DNA from: Pseudoips prasinana
Lineage: Eukaryota > Arthropoda > Insecta > Lepidoptera > Nolidae
Direction: 5' to 3'
DNA length: 64,000 bases
Assembly (NCBI GenBank): GCA_951640165.1
Contig: OX621237.1
Coordinates: 12,896,001-12,960,000 of the forward strand
Shown: piece after piece, positions 1-10,375 of the stretch
How positions within the stretch are numbered: the stretch's first letter is position 1
Layout of the letters: every line of letters begins with the position of its first letter
The notes under the pieces: model-generated
Told to the model about the DNA's origin: nothing
Database searches by the model: none
The model's input: only the letters and a program-made list of their open reading frames with translations
Position numbers and translations under genes: made by a program

Positions 1-910
1 CTTAAGGTCAACGTCTAAATTTATAAAAAAATGTTTTTAGATCATGATAAACATAAAAAAAATATAAGAAGCGACCAGAAAACTTCATGTTAACACATTG
101 CGTTGCGATCAAATAATATAAAATAAAATATTCTTATTTAATTAGTTAAATTAAATTTTCCTTTGTCTTATGCTATTTGTGTCTTGTTTTCATATATTTT
201 ATTTAAGTTATTGATTATTATTATTTTATTTTTTGTTGCCACAATGTTAGCAGTTTATGTATACGTAATATAATGCAAAAAACTTATTTTACCTACAATT
301 TATCTGTGTGGTGTTAGCCTGAAAGTAATTGTTGCACATACAATTGTATTATTATTAAGGAAGAAACAGTAAATCTAGTGTGTAAACAATTGTAAGCTGA
401 CCAAATAAATCAATGATTTTACGATCTGACATGTTTTTTTTTATTTTAATTTTTTTTATCTTGCTTACCGTTATCTATTAAATTCTTATTAGAGGATAGG
501 ATAAATTATTATGGAACAACCAATTAGAACACTTAAAGCGTAAAATCCTATTACATGAATGTAAAGTCAAGTTATAAGTCACACAGATCACGTAGACCAT
601 TGTATCTACTTTTAGCTAGTTTAGTTTTCTTACGAAACCCGTTATATACGCGTATCTATCCAATAAAAATCAGAGTGGGTACAAATTGCAATATGGCGGG
701 CCTAAAATAGAACATCACTGGCGGAGAGACATGGCTGAGCGAGTCTCCCGAATGACGCACACCCTCCGACGTCCTAATGAAGTGACGTCTGCAACCCTTA
801 GTGCAGACACGTGAAAGATAACAACCTATATTAACCTTTCTTTTCGCATATCTTCTCGATTTTATGACACGATAACATTCTTACGATGAGATAAAAATAC
901 ATATATTAGA
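1..910. other. AT-rich non-coding sequence
   Basis: No open frame with protein-like composition and no recognisable repeat. A 22-codon frame begins at the ATG at 731, but nothing supports it as a gene. Confidence 0.5.
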
Positions 911-1067
911 CTAGCTGGGCACGCGGTTTTACCCGCGTGAAACATTATAAATTATAGCCTATGTTTTATTCGGATATATAAGCTTATATAACCTTTAGAG
1001 CTTCTTCAAAATCCGTTTGGTGGTACATCCATACTCACAAACTTCCGCATTTATAATATGAGTAGGA
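911..1067 (-). mobile_element. Helitron-like short element
   Basis: Read on the minus strand it begins TCCTACTCATATTATAAATG and ends in a GC-rich hairpin (ACGCGGGT...ACCGCGTG) followed by CAGCTAG and a T. It lies between A and T, as Helitrons do. The same termini recur at 3182-3374, 21525-21697 and 26099-26276. It is non-autonomous, with no coding capacity. Confidence 0.6.
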
Positions 1068-2084
1068 TTTACAAAGTGTAACATAAATAGTGGACTTGAC
1101 TTTATTGAACTTACTTTACACAAGAATACACAAAGTACAAACAAAATTACACTCCTTAAGGAATCCTTAAGGAAGATGTAGATAACGTTCCTTCAGGCTC
1201 CATCATTTATGTTGCACCTTATATTAGTAGAAAGGTATTAGGTAAGTATATTGTTAGATATCAAAGTTATTCTGGACACTTAGTCAACAATATTTTTTTT
1301 AGCTCATCTAGACTAAGGTGATTCTAGACTATTACAATAACTGTGACGTGTCGGCTGAACTGTAACTGAAAAATGCCATTGAAGATATTAAATACAAACA
1401 AAAAGATTGCAATAAGGTTTTAGTTAATTCAATTATACCTTACTATGTACTAACTGTGTAATACGGTATACGTGAACGGCTCGCCGGTACCCAGATAAAC
1501 CCTGTGAGGTTTTCGTGGTACGGCATGCATTACTGTAAATATAAGTTTATTGAAAATAAAAAACATTAAAAGAAAAGTTTTGGTTTTAATCACCTATAAA
1601 TATTTAACATTGTTCAGTTTAATTGGCCAGTTAAGCTCTTGTAAATTACGTCCACAATTTCTATAACACATTATACAAAGTGTAATAGAAATAGTGGACG
1701 TATTATTATATTATATTGGAACTACACTAGAAGTTTCCAATCCTTTATCGAGGGTCCGTGAAGGAGCTTCGGTTGTACAGATCATCAGCTACGCATACAC
1801 TTTGACACGTTCGCAACGGCTCGTGAGACTAGTTACTCTTCACACAATGCGGTGAGAGCACTCACCTTGATTAAAAAGTTCACTGACTGGTAAAAGAACA
1901 TCTGTGAATAGTTATTTAGCTACCCACATAATGATCAGTATCCGATACCATACCATAGAAACTGCTGGCGATTCTATCTTAACACCACTTAACTAATTTA
2001 AATGCTTTATATATTGTTTCGGAAAAAGAGGGTAGACCCGGGCATACATAGATATGTAAAAGAACTAAAACTGCTATTTTCCCT
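1068..2084. other. Non-coding sequence with two copies of a short motif
   Basis: No gene seen. Two similar motifs of the form GTGTAAnAnAAATAGTGGAC lie near 1077 and 1680. They resemble the ends of the MITE at 59659-59927, so this stretch may hold a decayed copy. Confidence 0.3.
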
Positions 2085-2318
2085 TAGTCACGTCTACTAC
2101 CGGACAAAGTCCCTAGAAAAGATCTCCACAGTGGAATGGTGTCCATCACTTATAGGGATATGCCATAATCGCCTCGCTTGGCAGACGGGTTGGCGATTTC
2201 AGTATGATAGTCATAGTACTCGGAGAAGCTGCTGCACCTCGGGACGACTTCTACGCTCTGAGATGATGAGATGGGGTGGTTACATTCTTTGCCGTCAGCC
2301 ACAGAGCATTTTCCCCTA
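2085..2318 (+). repeat. CATC-type interspersed repeat, full-length form
   Basis: Shares with 7290-7515 and 18862-19110 the blocks GGGATATGCCATAATCGCC, CTTGGCAGACGGGTTG and GATGAGATGGGGTG, in the same order. Reverse-complement copies lie at 17515-17755, 18605-18800 and 35484-35708. The open frames across it are incidental. It is probably a short non-autonomous element. Confidence 0.6.
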
Positions 2319-2842
2319 GTGATTTGCGCCGAAACTAAATTGGCACAACTAAAAATCCCTCATTCTTTTCAGAAGAACTCTGTTAGAAAGAGATGCAATT
2401 GATATTAAAATAAGTTGGTGTTGCATAGAACCGGGGACACTGTCTGGACGACCTGTGATCCTAGTTTAGTAAATAATTAAGTCGTTTTAACTGCAGTTAA
2501 TGTTATACAAAGTTTTGCCGGATTAAGCAAAGCGTTAATCTCGAACTTAATTATGGTATATTACTCTAAAATATTATACCACGCCATGATTACCAAGTGA
2601 ATTATCTAAAAAGTTACAAAACAATCCAAACAGTATATTTTAATAAATCAAAAAAGTATTAATCTCAAATCATCTCAAAAGTTCCCATGAGACTACAGGC
2701 CCTTCTTAAAATACCTTTAAGTTAATCGAAGGTTTTCTTTCCTGGACGCAATTTTTAGAAATCAAAGGCAACACAATATTACGAATAAACTACTAGAAAA
2801 GTGTGTGGTTATTAGAAAACAGTTGTTAAACAAAGGACAGCA
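2319..2842. other. AT-rich non-coding sequence
   Basis: No gene, repeat family or strong structure recognised. Confidence 0.4.
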
Positions 2843-2980
2843 ATGGAGTCGGAGGGCATTGTGCGGCGCAACAGCCATGACGGATGCGCTTGGCCGATGG
2901 CGCGCCCTCGCCGCCACTGCGACGATACCCGGAACAAACACCCAATAACTATTGGGCAAGATACTATCGCCTGTCTTTAA
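2843..2980 (+). other. Short GC-rich open frame, uncertain
   Basis: An ATG in good context (cagcaATGG) opens a 45-codon frame through a GC-rich patch, while the opposite strand is open for 100 codons across the same patch. No family is recognised on either strand. It could be a decayed repeat or a small exon; nothing in the sequence decides. Confidence 0.15.
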
Positions 2981-3067
2981 CAAACCGACAAAAGGGGCCA
3001 TCGCCACAACACACCCAACCATGCGTCTCACGTTATTCTTTGACTTGAGCCGTAGCTTGTCCAATTT

Positions 3068-3510
3068 GATGGGCCTGTTGGCGTGGTTGGAAAATGCTTG
3101 CCTTTCACGCCGCAGGTCGTGGGTTCGATTCCCACCCAGGACAGATATTTGTGTGCATAAACATGTCTGTTTGCCCTGTAATCACACTAATATTATAAAT
3201 GCGAAAGTTTGTGAGTGTGTGACTGTGTGAGTGTGTATGTTTGTTACTTCTTCATGTCTAAACAGCGCGAGCGATTTTAATAAAATTTGGTATGGAGTTA
3301 GCTGACACCCTGGATTAACACAAAGGCTATAATTTATTAAGTTTAACGCGGGTAAAACCGCGGGGCACAGCTAGTTATCTATATAAGTATGTATTTACAA
3401 AAGGAAAAGTAGCATATGTAGTATATCAATCATCTGGTTTCCATAGTACAAGCTCTGCATAGATTGGGATCAGATGGCCGTATGTGCATAATGTCCCAGG
3501 ATAATAAAAA
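3068..3510 (+). mobile_element. SINE-A (tRNA-derived), interrupted by a Helitron-like element
   Basis: The head carries pol III promoter-like boxes: A box TGGCGTGGTTGG and B box GGTTCGATTCCC. The body continues GACAGATATTTGTGTGCAT, then TTATCTATATAAGTATG, and ends near AATGTCCCAGGATA. The body is split at 3181/3375 by the element at 3182-3374. This is the reference layout for the other SINE-A copies in the window. Confidence 0.75.
3182..3374 (+). mobile_element. Helitron-like element inside SINE-A
   Basis: Begins TCACACTAATATTATAAATG and ends with a hairpin (CGCGG, 6-nt loop, CCGCG) then GGCACAGCTAG before a T. Insertion lies between A and T with no target duplication, as for Helitrons. No coding capacity. 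The insertion point in the SINE consensus (TAA/TTATC) matches that of the copy at 21525-21697. Confidence 0.65.
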
Positions 3511-4137
3511 CTCAGGACAAAAATTGGTATTGGAATATATAAAAAAAGATTTTCTTTTAGTTATCAACTGGTGGCATTACACCCCGTGCTTCGAAAACTT
3601 TTGTATCCCATGGATTTACGAGAAGGAATATAGTTGTACTTGATGTTCTCGCTAACACTCTTTCACTATAATATATCAAGTCTCAGTTTAACCTGACTCC
3701 CATTTCAATGGCATTGGAATTCGATTTTTTTATATGAATGTTTGGTAAATTATCGTCAGGGGCTAAGCCAAGTCGTTGAAACCCTACACTGAATGCGAAG
3801 AAATGTCGGTCATTCCTTTTGCAAGGTACACCTCGGCTTGCATAAAAACCTCGTATAAAGGTATGTACTTAATTCCTTATTTGTAGAGTGACACTGTTCG
3901 CATTTTCTTACTTTCCACGTTCTTCTTTACGTAAACATTGCAGTTTACATACTAAGCAGTAACAAACATGTCCTTTTACAGTGAAATCTTAGAAAAGGCA
4001 TTTTAAACACGTAGTATGAACTCTCTCCGTAATTTATCACCATTTGTACTAAAGTGTTAACCAGACACCTGAATAACATTGCATGGGCATAGATTACCCG
4101 TTCCATGAAACGAAGAATCTATCATATACAATCATGA
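3511..4137. other. Non-coding sequence
   Basis: No gene seen. A piece near 3762-3780 (GGGGCTAAGCCAAGTCG) weakly resembles the ends of the MITE at 6621-6850. Confidence 0.35.
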
Positions 4138-4340
4138 CTGCACGTGTGGCGTAGCCGCTAAGACAGTCGCCTCGCCGCTTCGTGTCGCGGGTTCGAGCCC
4201 GCGCCGGACAACTATTTGTGTGACCCATAAATAGTTGTTCTGAGTCTAGATGTAATTTGTGTCCGTCTATTATATGTTTGTAAAGTACCCCGCGACACAG
4301 GGATTAATATACCTAATACTTGCGTTGTCTTTAAAAAAAA
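4138..4340 (+). mobile_element. SINE-B (tRNA-derived)
   Basis: The tRNA-like head CGTGTGGCGTAGCCGCTAAG carries an A box, and GGGTTCGAGCCCGCGCC is the B box. The body runs through AACTATTTGTGTGACCCATA to a 3' region with GTAAAGTACCCCGCGACAC and an A-run. This is the best copy of the family here; reverse copies lie at 8618, 9868, 57933 and 62596. Confidence 0.75.
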
Positions 4341-4565
4341 AGTGTATTTTCTATACAAAACATAATTCACGTTTAGGCAGGTAGGTAGGTTAGCGGGTAG
4401 TTCATGTTAGGTAGTATCATGTCAAATAAGTTGATTTTGAATTGGTACTCAAGTATTTGCAATTAAATAACATAAACAATAATTATTATTATTATTCAAA
4501 AATTAAACTGAAAGTTTTAAAGAGAGTTTTAGAGAGAGTAAGATATATAATTTACAAATGAAAAC

Positions 4566-4706
4566 GTACAGACTCCAGCACATCCAGCTACCCCAATCTG
4601 TCAAATATCTTTTATAGATTTTCAACTTTATCACAAAAGCATAAGGTTCACTTTCAATGGGGGAAATATGACAGATTGGGGTAGCTTGATGTGCTGGCGT
4701 CTGTAC
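4566..4706. mobile_element. Palindromic MITE-1, copy 1
   Basis: About 45-bp terminal inverted repeats begin GTACAGACnCCAGCACATC and run through AGCTACCCCAATCTGTC, around a short centre containing AAGTGAACCTTATGC or its complement. Four other copies are at 25965, 34844, 39030 and 42601. No coding capacity; it presumably depends on a transposase elsewhere. Confidence 0.8.
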
Positions 4707-5222
4707 CGCACAATATTCACGTCCCATATCGACCAACTAAGGCATTTTATATGTAAGGAATTGAGTGGTTCTGTTACAAATTAATGTTCCACAGGTAGTT
4801 TAATTTCATTAATATATTGTGCTCCCTGAGGGCAGATTTCAAAAAGTAATCTTAATTTATTATGCATTAAACTTAATAACTATACGTACTTAAAATATAT
4901 CAGACGATACTTCATATTTTAATATTGATAATAATAAAACCATAATAATCCTTCGAACCTATATTATTGTTATATGTTATTTTTATTATTGTCGCTGTTG
5001 TGATATTAATTGCACCTACATGGAGAGAGAAATCCAAGCTCATGTCAGACCTTTGAAGGAATACGGAGAAGAAGATCCATCGACACGACTATAACTCTTA
5101 GATTTGATAGATAGACTGACCCACACTATTTATCATACACGTTGTATATGCAGACTTTCTCTATTATGTTTCTAAATAATAAATTCTGCCGCTACACATC
5201 AAATACTTTTTATATCCTAAAT
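4707..5222. other. AT-rich non-coding sequence
   Basis: Nothing recognised beyond AT-rich microsatellite-like runs. Confidence 0.4.
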
Positions 5223-5342
5223 ACCGGGTTCTCGAATAAGATAAGGTCACTTGCTAGAAAATACAAAATGTTCACTATATAATTTTAAGAAGCCCTTTGA
5301 CACAAATAAATATTAAAAATGGAGGTAAAATGAGAACCCGGT
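5223..5342. mobile_element. Small MITE-like element
   Basis: Eleven-base terminal inverted repeats (ACCGGGTTCTC / GAGAACCCGGT) bound about 120 bp of AT-rich sequence without coding capacity. No second full copy was seen, so it is called on its ends alone. Confidence 0.4.
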
Positions 5343-6133
5343 TTGAATGAGAAGTTTGTTTAAATAATAATACATCGAAGCATGTCTTAGTGTGGCGAAG
5401 TTCATCGGCACCACAGCAATCGATACGTATCGAGCATCGGACCGAATAGTCGCAGTGACAACGACCTCTACACTTGTGGCCTACTACACCTCACGGTATA
5501 AACTGATTAACATCCGAATAATTAACTCCACTACTTGCGAAAATTTACATGTACGGTCAGCAACAGAGGCTAAACTATTACTCCCCAGCCCCTTTATAAA
5601 TTTGAAGTTGTGCGTAAGAGATGGAACTAGTAGATTACAACACATATGTATATTCTATAAAAAGTAAGCGTGAGTACCTAATCTTACCCAAACTCAAGAA
5701 TATATATAATAGTATAAGCATATCTACAAGTGCCATAGGCACGGATGTCGAATGTAGCAGTATTTGGAACATAGCCTTAAACATACAATGGATAAAAGCA
5801 TTATAACTATTAAGATTTAATAGATATTTAATAATAATCATAGATAGTAATAAAATGTTAATTTCTCGTCAAAAAGATCAAAAGATTTTACTTTAATACG
5901 TTAGATTTAGATTACATTTCTATATTAATCTGAATTTGTGTGGAGGTGGTGTCTGCAGTAGGTTAATCGTGTATTACAGATCACCAGGCCCTCAGGTTCT
6001 AGGATTATGGGTTCAAAACGGTTTAAGCCAAAAATACAAGATTCAAAACAACGTGACAGTTTATATTGGTGATTTAAATTACTTGGGCAATATAATAATG
6101 GTAAATCACATTAATCTTCTGATAATTATTTAG
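5343..6133. other. Non-coding sequence
   Basis: Several short open frames occur but have AT-driven composition and no recognised family. Confidence 0.35.
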
Positions 6134-6260
6134 GTACACACGGCTACACATTAAGCTATACATTTCCATTATAAGCTGACCTGTCATTGTATGGAAATTC
6201 TATACAACGGGAGATCAGCTTATACTGGATGTGTATAGCTTGATGTGTAGCCTTGTGTAC
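6134..6260. mobile_element. Palindromic MITE-2
   Basis: Inverted ends pair GTACACACGGCTACACATTA and following bases with the far end GATGTGTAGCCTTGTGTAC, giving roughly 30-bp imperfect arms plus an inner inverted repeat TAAGCTGA / TCAGCTTA. Non-coding; single copy in the window. Confidence 0.65.
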
Positions 6261-6366
6261 ACGATGTGGCAGTGTCTCCAGTTCTACTCTCTCAACGTTT
6301 TTTATAAAAAATAAAAACACCAATAATGAACACAACTTGATATTGACTTTATGTCTAGATATATTT

Positions 6367-6615
6367 GACGGACCTGTTGGCGTGGTTGGTAGCCCCTAGC
6401 CTTTCACCCTGCAGGTCGTGGGTTCGATTCCCAGCCAGGATAGATATTTGTGTGCATGAACATGTCTGTTTGTCCTGAGTCTGGGTGTAATTATCTATAC
6501 AAGCATGTATTTACAAAATAAAAGTAGTATATGTAATATATCAGTTATCTTATTTCCATAATACAAGCTCTGCTTAGTTTGGGATCAGATGGCCATGTGT
6601 GAATAATGTCCCAGG
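6367..6615 (+). mobile_element. SINE-A copy
   Basis: Head GACCTGTTGGCGTGGTTGG with B box GGTTCGATTCCC, the usual body, and a tail ending at GTCCCAGG. Uninterrupted. Confidence 0.75.
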
Positions 6616-6620
6616 GGCTC

Positions 6621-6850
6621 AACCGGCCAAGTCGCCGAACATAGATTACTTAAATGGCGTTCAAATAAATAAAGGCTAAAATGACTTAATCAATCGTTAA
6701 ATCGGCTTCCATGAGCACATGTGACGTCATAAATGGTCCGGAATCGATTGTCAACGTTGAAGCCGAATTAACGATTTATTCCAAGTCATTTTTAACCTTT
6801 ACTTATTTGAACGCCATTGAAGAAATCTACGTTCGGCGACTTAGCCGGTA
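6621..6850. mobile_element. Palindromic MITE-3
   Basis: Long imperfect inverted arms: ACCGGCCAAGTCGCCGAAC at the left matches the complement of GTTCGGCGACTTAGCCGGT at the right. Inner blocks (GGCGTTCAAATAA, AAATGACTT, AATCGTTAAATCGGCTTC) are also mirrored. About 230 bp. The open frame inside is a by-product of the palindrome. Confidence 0.7.
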
Positions 6851-7289
6851 CCAAACGTATTTTGAAACTAGATGCAAAGCAAAGACGTGTTGCGGCATAT
6901 AATTAGTAACAAGGTGAGTGTAACACTAGGTAGTGAAGCATCCTCTGTGTATGTGAAGCATTGTGGTGACCCATTTTAAACATTGTTGGGCCGCACACCA
7001 CGGGAGAAGTACCTACTTGACTTCCTGTCCTACTTTATAGGATTGTTACATTGAATTTATAGAAATACATAGGTAATAGAATATAATATGAATACATAGA
7101 AAAAAAAGGTATATTTAAAATCGATTCAACAAAGTGTCATTAATCTGCTTTAAGACCTTAAAACTAACTTTGATGTGAATAAGTAGGAATGTATAAGTTT
7201 GGAAATTACGCCTCTTGTAAACAAATCCATCGTTAGCTTATTCCTATATACATATTTAATACGAAAATACATGGTTTTAAAGAACTGGT
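6851..7289. other. Non-coding sequence
   Basis: No gene or recognised repeat. Confidence 0.4.
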
Positions 7290-7515
7290 TCATCATCATC
7301 ATGATGTCAGACAAAGTAAGTCCACTGCTCGACAAAAGTCTCCCCAAGGAATGGGGGGATATGCCATAATCGCCACGCTTGGCAGACGGGTTGACGATCG
7401 CAGTTCACAAAAAACGCTGCTGCCCGTTCTCCGGTAGGTATTCCCTCGGTCGATTGCTACGCCCTCCACAGGATGAGATGGGGTGATGATATTCTATGCC
7501 GTCACCATATAGCAG
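7290..7515 (+). repeat. CATC-type interspersed repeat
   Basis: Starts in a CATCATCATCATGATGTCAG run and continues through GGGATATGCCATAATCGCC and GGTATTCCCTCGGTCGATT to ATTCTATGCCGTCACCA. Same family as 2085-2318. Confidence 0.7.
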
Positions 7516-7547
7516 AACTGGATTACTGACACAATTAGAAAGAAATA

Positions 7548-7645
7548 AAGACCGGCTAAGTTCGCGCGTCAGAAGCCGTCAATTTATTTTTTTGTGTCAT
7601 TTGTTATTGCAGCAACAGAAATAGTCAACCACACTGTGAAAATTT
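7548..7645 (+). repeat. Fragment of the 'GGGTTCCGTA' repeat
   Basis: Begins GACCGGCTAAGTTCGCGCGT and contains TTGTTATTGCAGCAACAGAA and TGTGAAAATTTCGTG, matching blocks of the fuller copy at 22279-22558 but with the middle missing. Confidence 0.5.
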
Positions 7646-7647
7646 CG

Positions 7648-7720
7648 TGTGGCGTGTGGTGCAGCGGTTAAGACAGTTGCCTCGCCACTGTGTCCCGCGT
7701 TCGATTCCCACACATATCTT
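7648..7720 (+). mobile_element. SINE-B head fragment
   Basis: TGTGGCGTGTGGTGCAGCGG, then GACAGTTGCCTCGCC and B box GTTCGATTCCCACAC. Only the tRNA-like head is left. Confidence 0.6.
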
Positions 7721-7734
7721 TCATGCGATATTAT

Positions 7735-7960
7735 CATCATCATATTTAAGAGCTATGCTCTTGTCGGTGGAGCTTCTTCCAATCGTCTCTGCTTACGGCG
7801 AAAGCTTTGACTTCTTGATACGACATTTATCTTTTCCTTTATCTGATCCATATAGGTCCTTCTTGTGCTTCCTCGTCATCTCCTTTCCTCTATTTTGCCT
7901 TCAATAATATTCCTAATAAAGGTGTCATGTCGTATCAAGTGCCCTAACATCGATATAGGC
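7735..7960 (-). pseudogene. LINE reverse-transcriptase C-terminal remnant
   Basis: Translated on the minus strand across a few frame changes, it gives blocks typical of the C-terminus of insect non-LTR reverse transcriptases: GHLIRHDTF, IIEGKIEERR, TYMDQIKEKINVVS and a final EEAPPTRA. The catalytic RT core is absent, so this is a 5'-truncated, decayed LINE end. The CATC run at its edge is shared with other repeats. No function expected. Confidence 0.6.
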
Positions 7961-8617
7961 TCGTTAAATTTGGTGTTTATTAAAGGCAAAAAGAAAAAGT
8001 TGACTATCTTTATCATGATCTCATCACGTTAAATAAACCCCATGAAGGATGTTTATTGTTTGAAACCCTGTGCGCCGTGTCTTTAATATTATATCATGGA
8101 TTATGTACGAAGTAAATGTCACGTAGTATATTATTATCTTCTTACATATCAGACGTTATTTGTATAATTATAATACATTGGGTTAAGTGCGTCATTCATT
8201 ATCATCTTGTTTTATTTTATAAAAATGATTTAAAATAATTGAGGGGTTAAACTTGGATAGATCTTATTTTATTATATTCTATGAATAAGTAGTCGACATG
8301 GTCGTAAAAACTTAAGAGGTAATCTAAAGCCCGGCCGCTGGAAGTATGCGTTCTTGGCATTAGGTATGTGATTGAATGGACGAGGTAACTTTAAAATGGT
8401 TATGGATAGACTCACAAACGAAAAAAAATATTACTATCAGTGAAAAGCTATATTACTATGTCTAATGACAATAAATATATCATTATTCGCTAATGTATTT
8501 TTTTTATTACTATCTAATAATAAACATACGTCTGTTTATTCTTAGATTATTATCTAAGTACGCGTTGTTTTAGCGTGCGGTCTTTAGATAATTTAGATAT
8601 ACAAACTTTCTTTCTTT
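7961..8617. other. AT-rich non-coding sequence
   Basis: Nothing recognised. Confidence 0.4.
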
Positions 8618-8778
8618 TAAAAAAAAAAACACAACGCCCACTCTAGGGAAAGTAATCCCTGTGTCACGAGGTACTTTACAAACATAAAATAGATGGACAC
8701 AAATTACATCTAAACTCAGAACAACTATTTATGGGTCACACAAATAGTTGTCCGGCGCGGGACTCGAATCCGCGACAT
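8618..8778 (-). mobile_element. SINE-B copy, head-truncated
   Basis: Reverse complement of the SINE-B body: A-run, CAACGCCCACTCTAGGGAAA, the GTACTTTACAAACATA block, TGGGTCACACAAATAGTTG and the start of the B box (GGACTCGAATCCGCG). It breaks off at the hairpin at 8784. Confidence 0.7.
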
Positions 8779-8783
8779 AATAC

Positions 8784-8833
8784 GTGAATAAAAAAAGCGA
8801 TGATATTCAGTAGCATCGCTTTTTTTTATTCAC
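8784..8833. repeat. Hairpin ending a truncated SINE
   Basis: GTGAATAAAAAAAGCGATG mirrors CATCGC, an 8-T run and ATTCAC across an 11-nt loop; one arm has one extra A:T pair. Confidence 0.6.
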
Positions 8834-9283
8834 ATTTCGGCGACGTTACGCTCGCTAATTTAAAAAAAAACAACCTAAATACATAGACAAGAACAAGCAT
8901 CGGTATTTAGTACGTTGTAACACAGTAGCTATTTTAAGTAACAACACTTACAACATTTATTCACATCAAAGGACGAATACTGAAGTACCTTTACATGACT
9001 CAAAGAAAGTAAGGCGCTTCAGCTGTTATAAAACATTTTCCTCGAAACGGTACGGTCGGCCGTGTAATCGTTTTGTACCAAACAACATTCAATCACCTTT
9101 GTATCGTTGTACTTACGTACAAGTGATTCGTCATTAATGATTCATACGAGCTGAAGTACTAACGCCATACACAACATCGTCACAAATACGCTCTTGTTGA
9201 GTTCATCTTATTATCATGTAAATACAAATATAGGCAACATTGACACTCAGTTTAAGTAAATAAATATTAAACTTTTTGCGTTG
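8834..9283. other. Non-coding sequence
   Basis: No gene or repeat family recognised. Confidence 0.4.
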
Positions 9284-9515
9284 ATGGGCCTGTTGGCGTG
9301 GTTGGCAAATGCCTGCTTTTCACGACGGAGGTCGTGGTTGCGATTCCCACCCAGGACAGATATTTGTGTGCGCGAACATGTCTGTTTTGTCTTGAGTCTG
9401 GGTGTAATTATCTATATAAGTATGTATTTACAAAAAATGTAGTATATGTAGTAGGTATATCAGTTATCTTGTTTCCATAGTACAAGCTCTTTTTAGTTTT
9501 AGATTCCAGGATATT
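9284..9515 (+). mobile_element. SINE-A copy
   Basis: Head GGGCCTGTTGGCGTGGTTGG, a mutated B box (GGTTGCGATTCCC), typical body; ends near ATTCCAGGATATT. Confidence 0.7.
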
Positions 9516-9535
9516 ATTTTTTATTGTACACACTA

Positions 9536-9632
9536 AATAATAATAATAAATACTTTATTGTCGAGTGACCATGACTCATTTTTGGTTAGTAATACATAAA
9601 AATAAAGAATAAATTAAAAAACATAAAAAAAT
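9536..9632 (-). repeat. LINE 3'-end fragment
   Basis: AATAATAATAATAAATACTT followed by TATTGTCGAG is the reverse complement of a LINE 3' terminus with a TTA-type tail. It is similar to 10222-10375 and the end of the LINE at 47713. Confidence 0.4.
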
Positions 9633-9636
9633 TACG

Positions 9637-9862
9637 GTCACCGTAGCCTAGTCGGTAGCGTTCCTGCCTATGAAGCTGGTGGTCCTGGTTTCGAATCCCG
9701 GTAAGTGCAAATATTTGTGTGATGAGCACGAACATTTGTTTCTGAGTCATGGATGTTTTCTATGTATTTAAGTATTTATCTATCTATATAAGTATGTATA
9801 TCGTCGCCTGGTACCCATAGTACAAGCTTTGCTTAGTTTGGGGCTACGATGATCTGTGTGAC
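9637..9862 (+). mobile_element. SINE-D (tRNA-derived)
   Basis: Distinct head: A-box-like GTAGCCTAGTCGGTAGCG and B box GGTTTCGAATCCC. The body, with AATATTTGTGTGATGAGCAC and AGTACAAGCTTTGCTTAG, resembles the SINE-A tail, so SINE-A and SINE-D share a 3' part but differ in head. Confidence 0.6.
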
Positions 9863-9867
9863 ATTTT

Positions 9868-10066
9868 TTTTTGTTTTAAAAGGACAACGCCCGTATTAGG
9901 GAATTTATCCCTGTGTCGCGGGGTACTTTACAAACATATAATAGACGGACACAAATTACATTCAGACTCAGAATAACTATTTATGGGTCACACAAATAGT
10001 TGCCCGGCGCGGGATTCGAACCCTCGACACGAAGCGGCGAGGCGACTGTCTAAGCCGCTGTGTCCC
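9868..10066 (-). mobile_element. SINE-B copy
   Basis: Full reverse-complement copy from the T-run and CAACGCCCGTATTAGGGAAT to the head GACTGTCTAAGCCGCTGTGT. Confidence 0.75.
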
Positions 10067-10221
10067 TAGATATTATAGATAGATATTAATATAACAACTT
10101 AAACGTGTGTTTCCTACTATCACCGCTGCACCACTCCATGCGAAGTTGCACAGCAGTGATTTATATAAATGCAGTCTAGCCTGTCTGCAGTCAAGTCAAG
10201 TATACGAGTATACTTAAGTGC

Positions 10222-10375
10222 GTATAAGATAAGATAAGATAACTGTTTATTGTACACCAAAACATTACAAGATACAAGAATACAATAACATACATTTAAA
10301 AATGGTACAATTGGCGGTCTTATCACTCAATGTGATCACTTCCAGGCAACCTAGGCAGGGATTGGAGTATGGAGT
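10222..10375 (-). repeat. 3' UTR remnant of the CR1/L2-type LINE
   Basis: Reverse-complement match to the 3' end of the LINE at 47713-50755: a GATAAGATAA tail, CTGTTTATTGTACAC, ATGGTACAATTGGCGGTCTT and TTCCAGGCAACCT. It is 5'-truncated to the 3' UTR only. Confidence 0.65.

Noticed and set aside
3068..3140. Functional tRNA genes at the many GGTTCGATTCC sites
   Set aside because: Each is followed by a conserved SINE body and tail, and no complete cloverleaf could be drawn; they are SINE heads.
6711..6902. 63-codon protein gene
   Set aside because: The frame lies largely inside the palindromic MITE-3 and has no start context or homology.
7647..7907. Plus-strand 86-codon gene
   Set aside because: The minus strand of the same DNA encodes recognisable LINE reverse-transcriptase C-terminal blocks.
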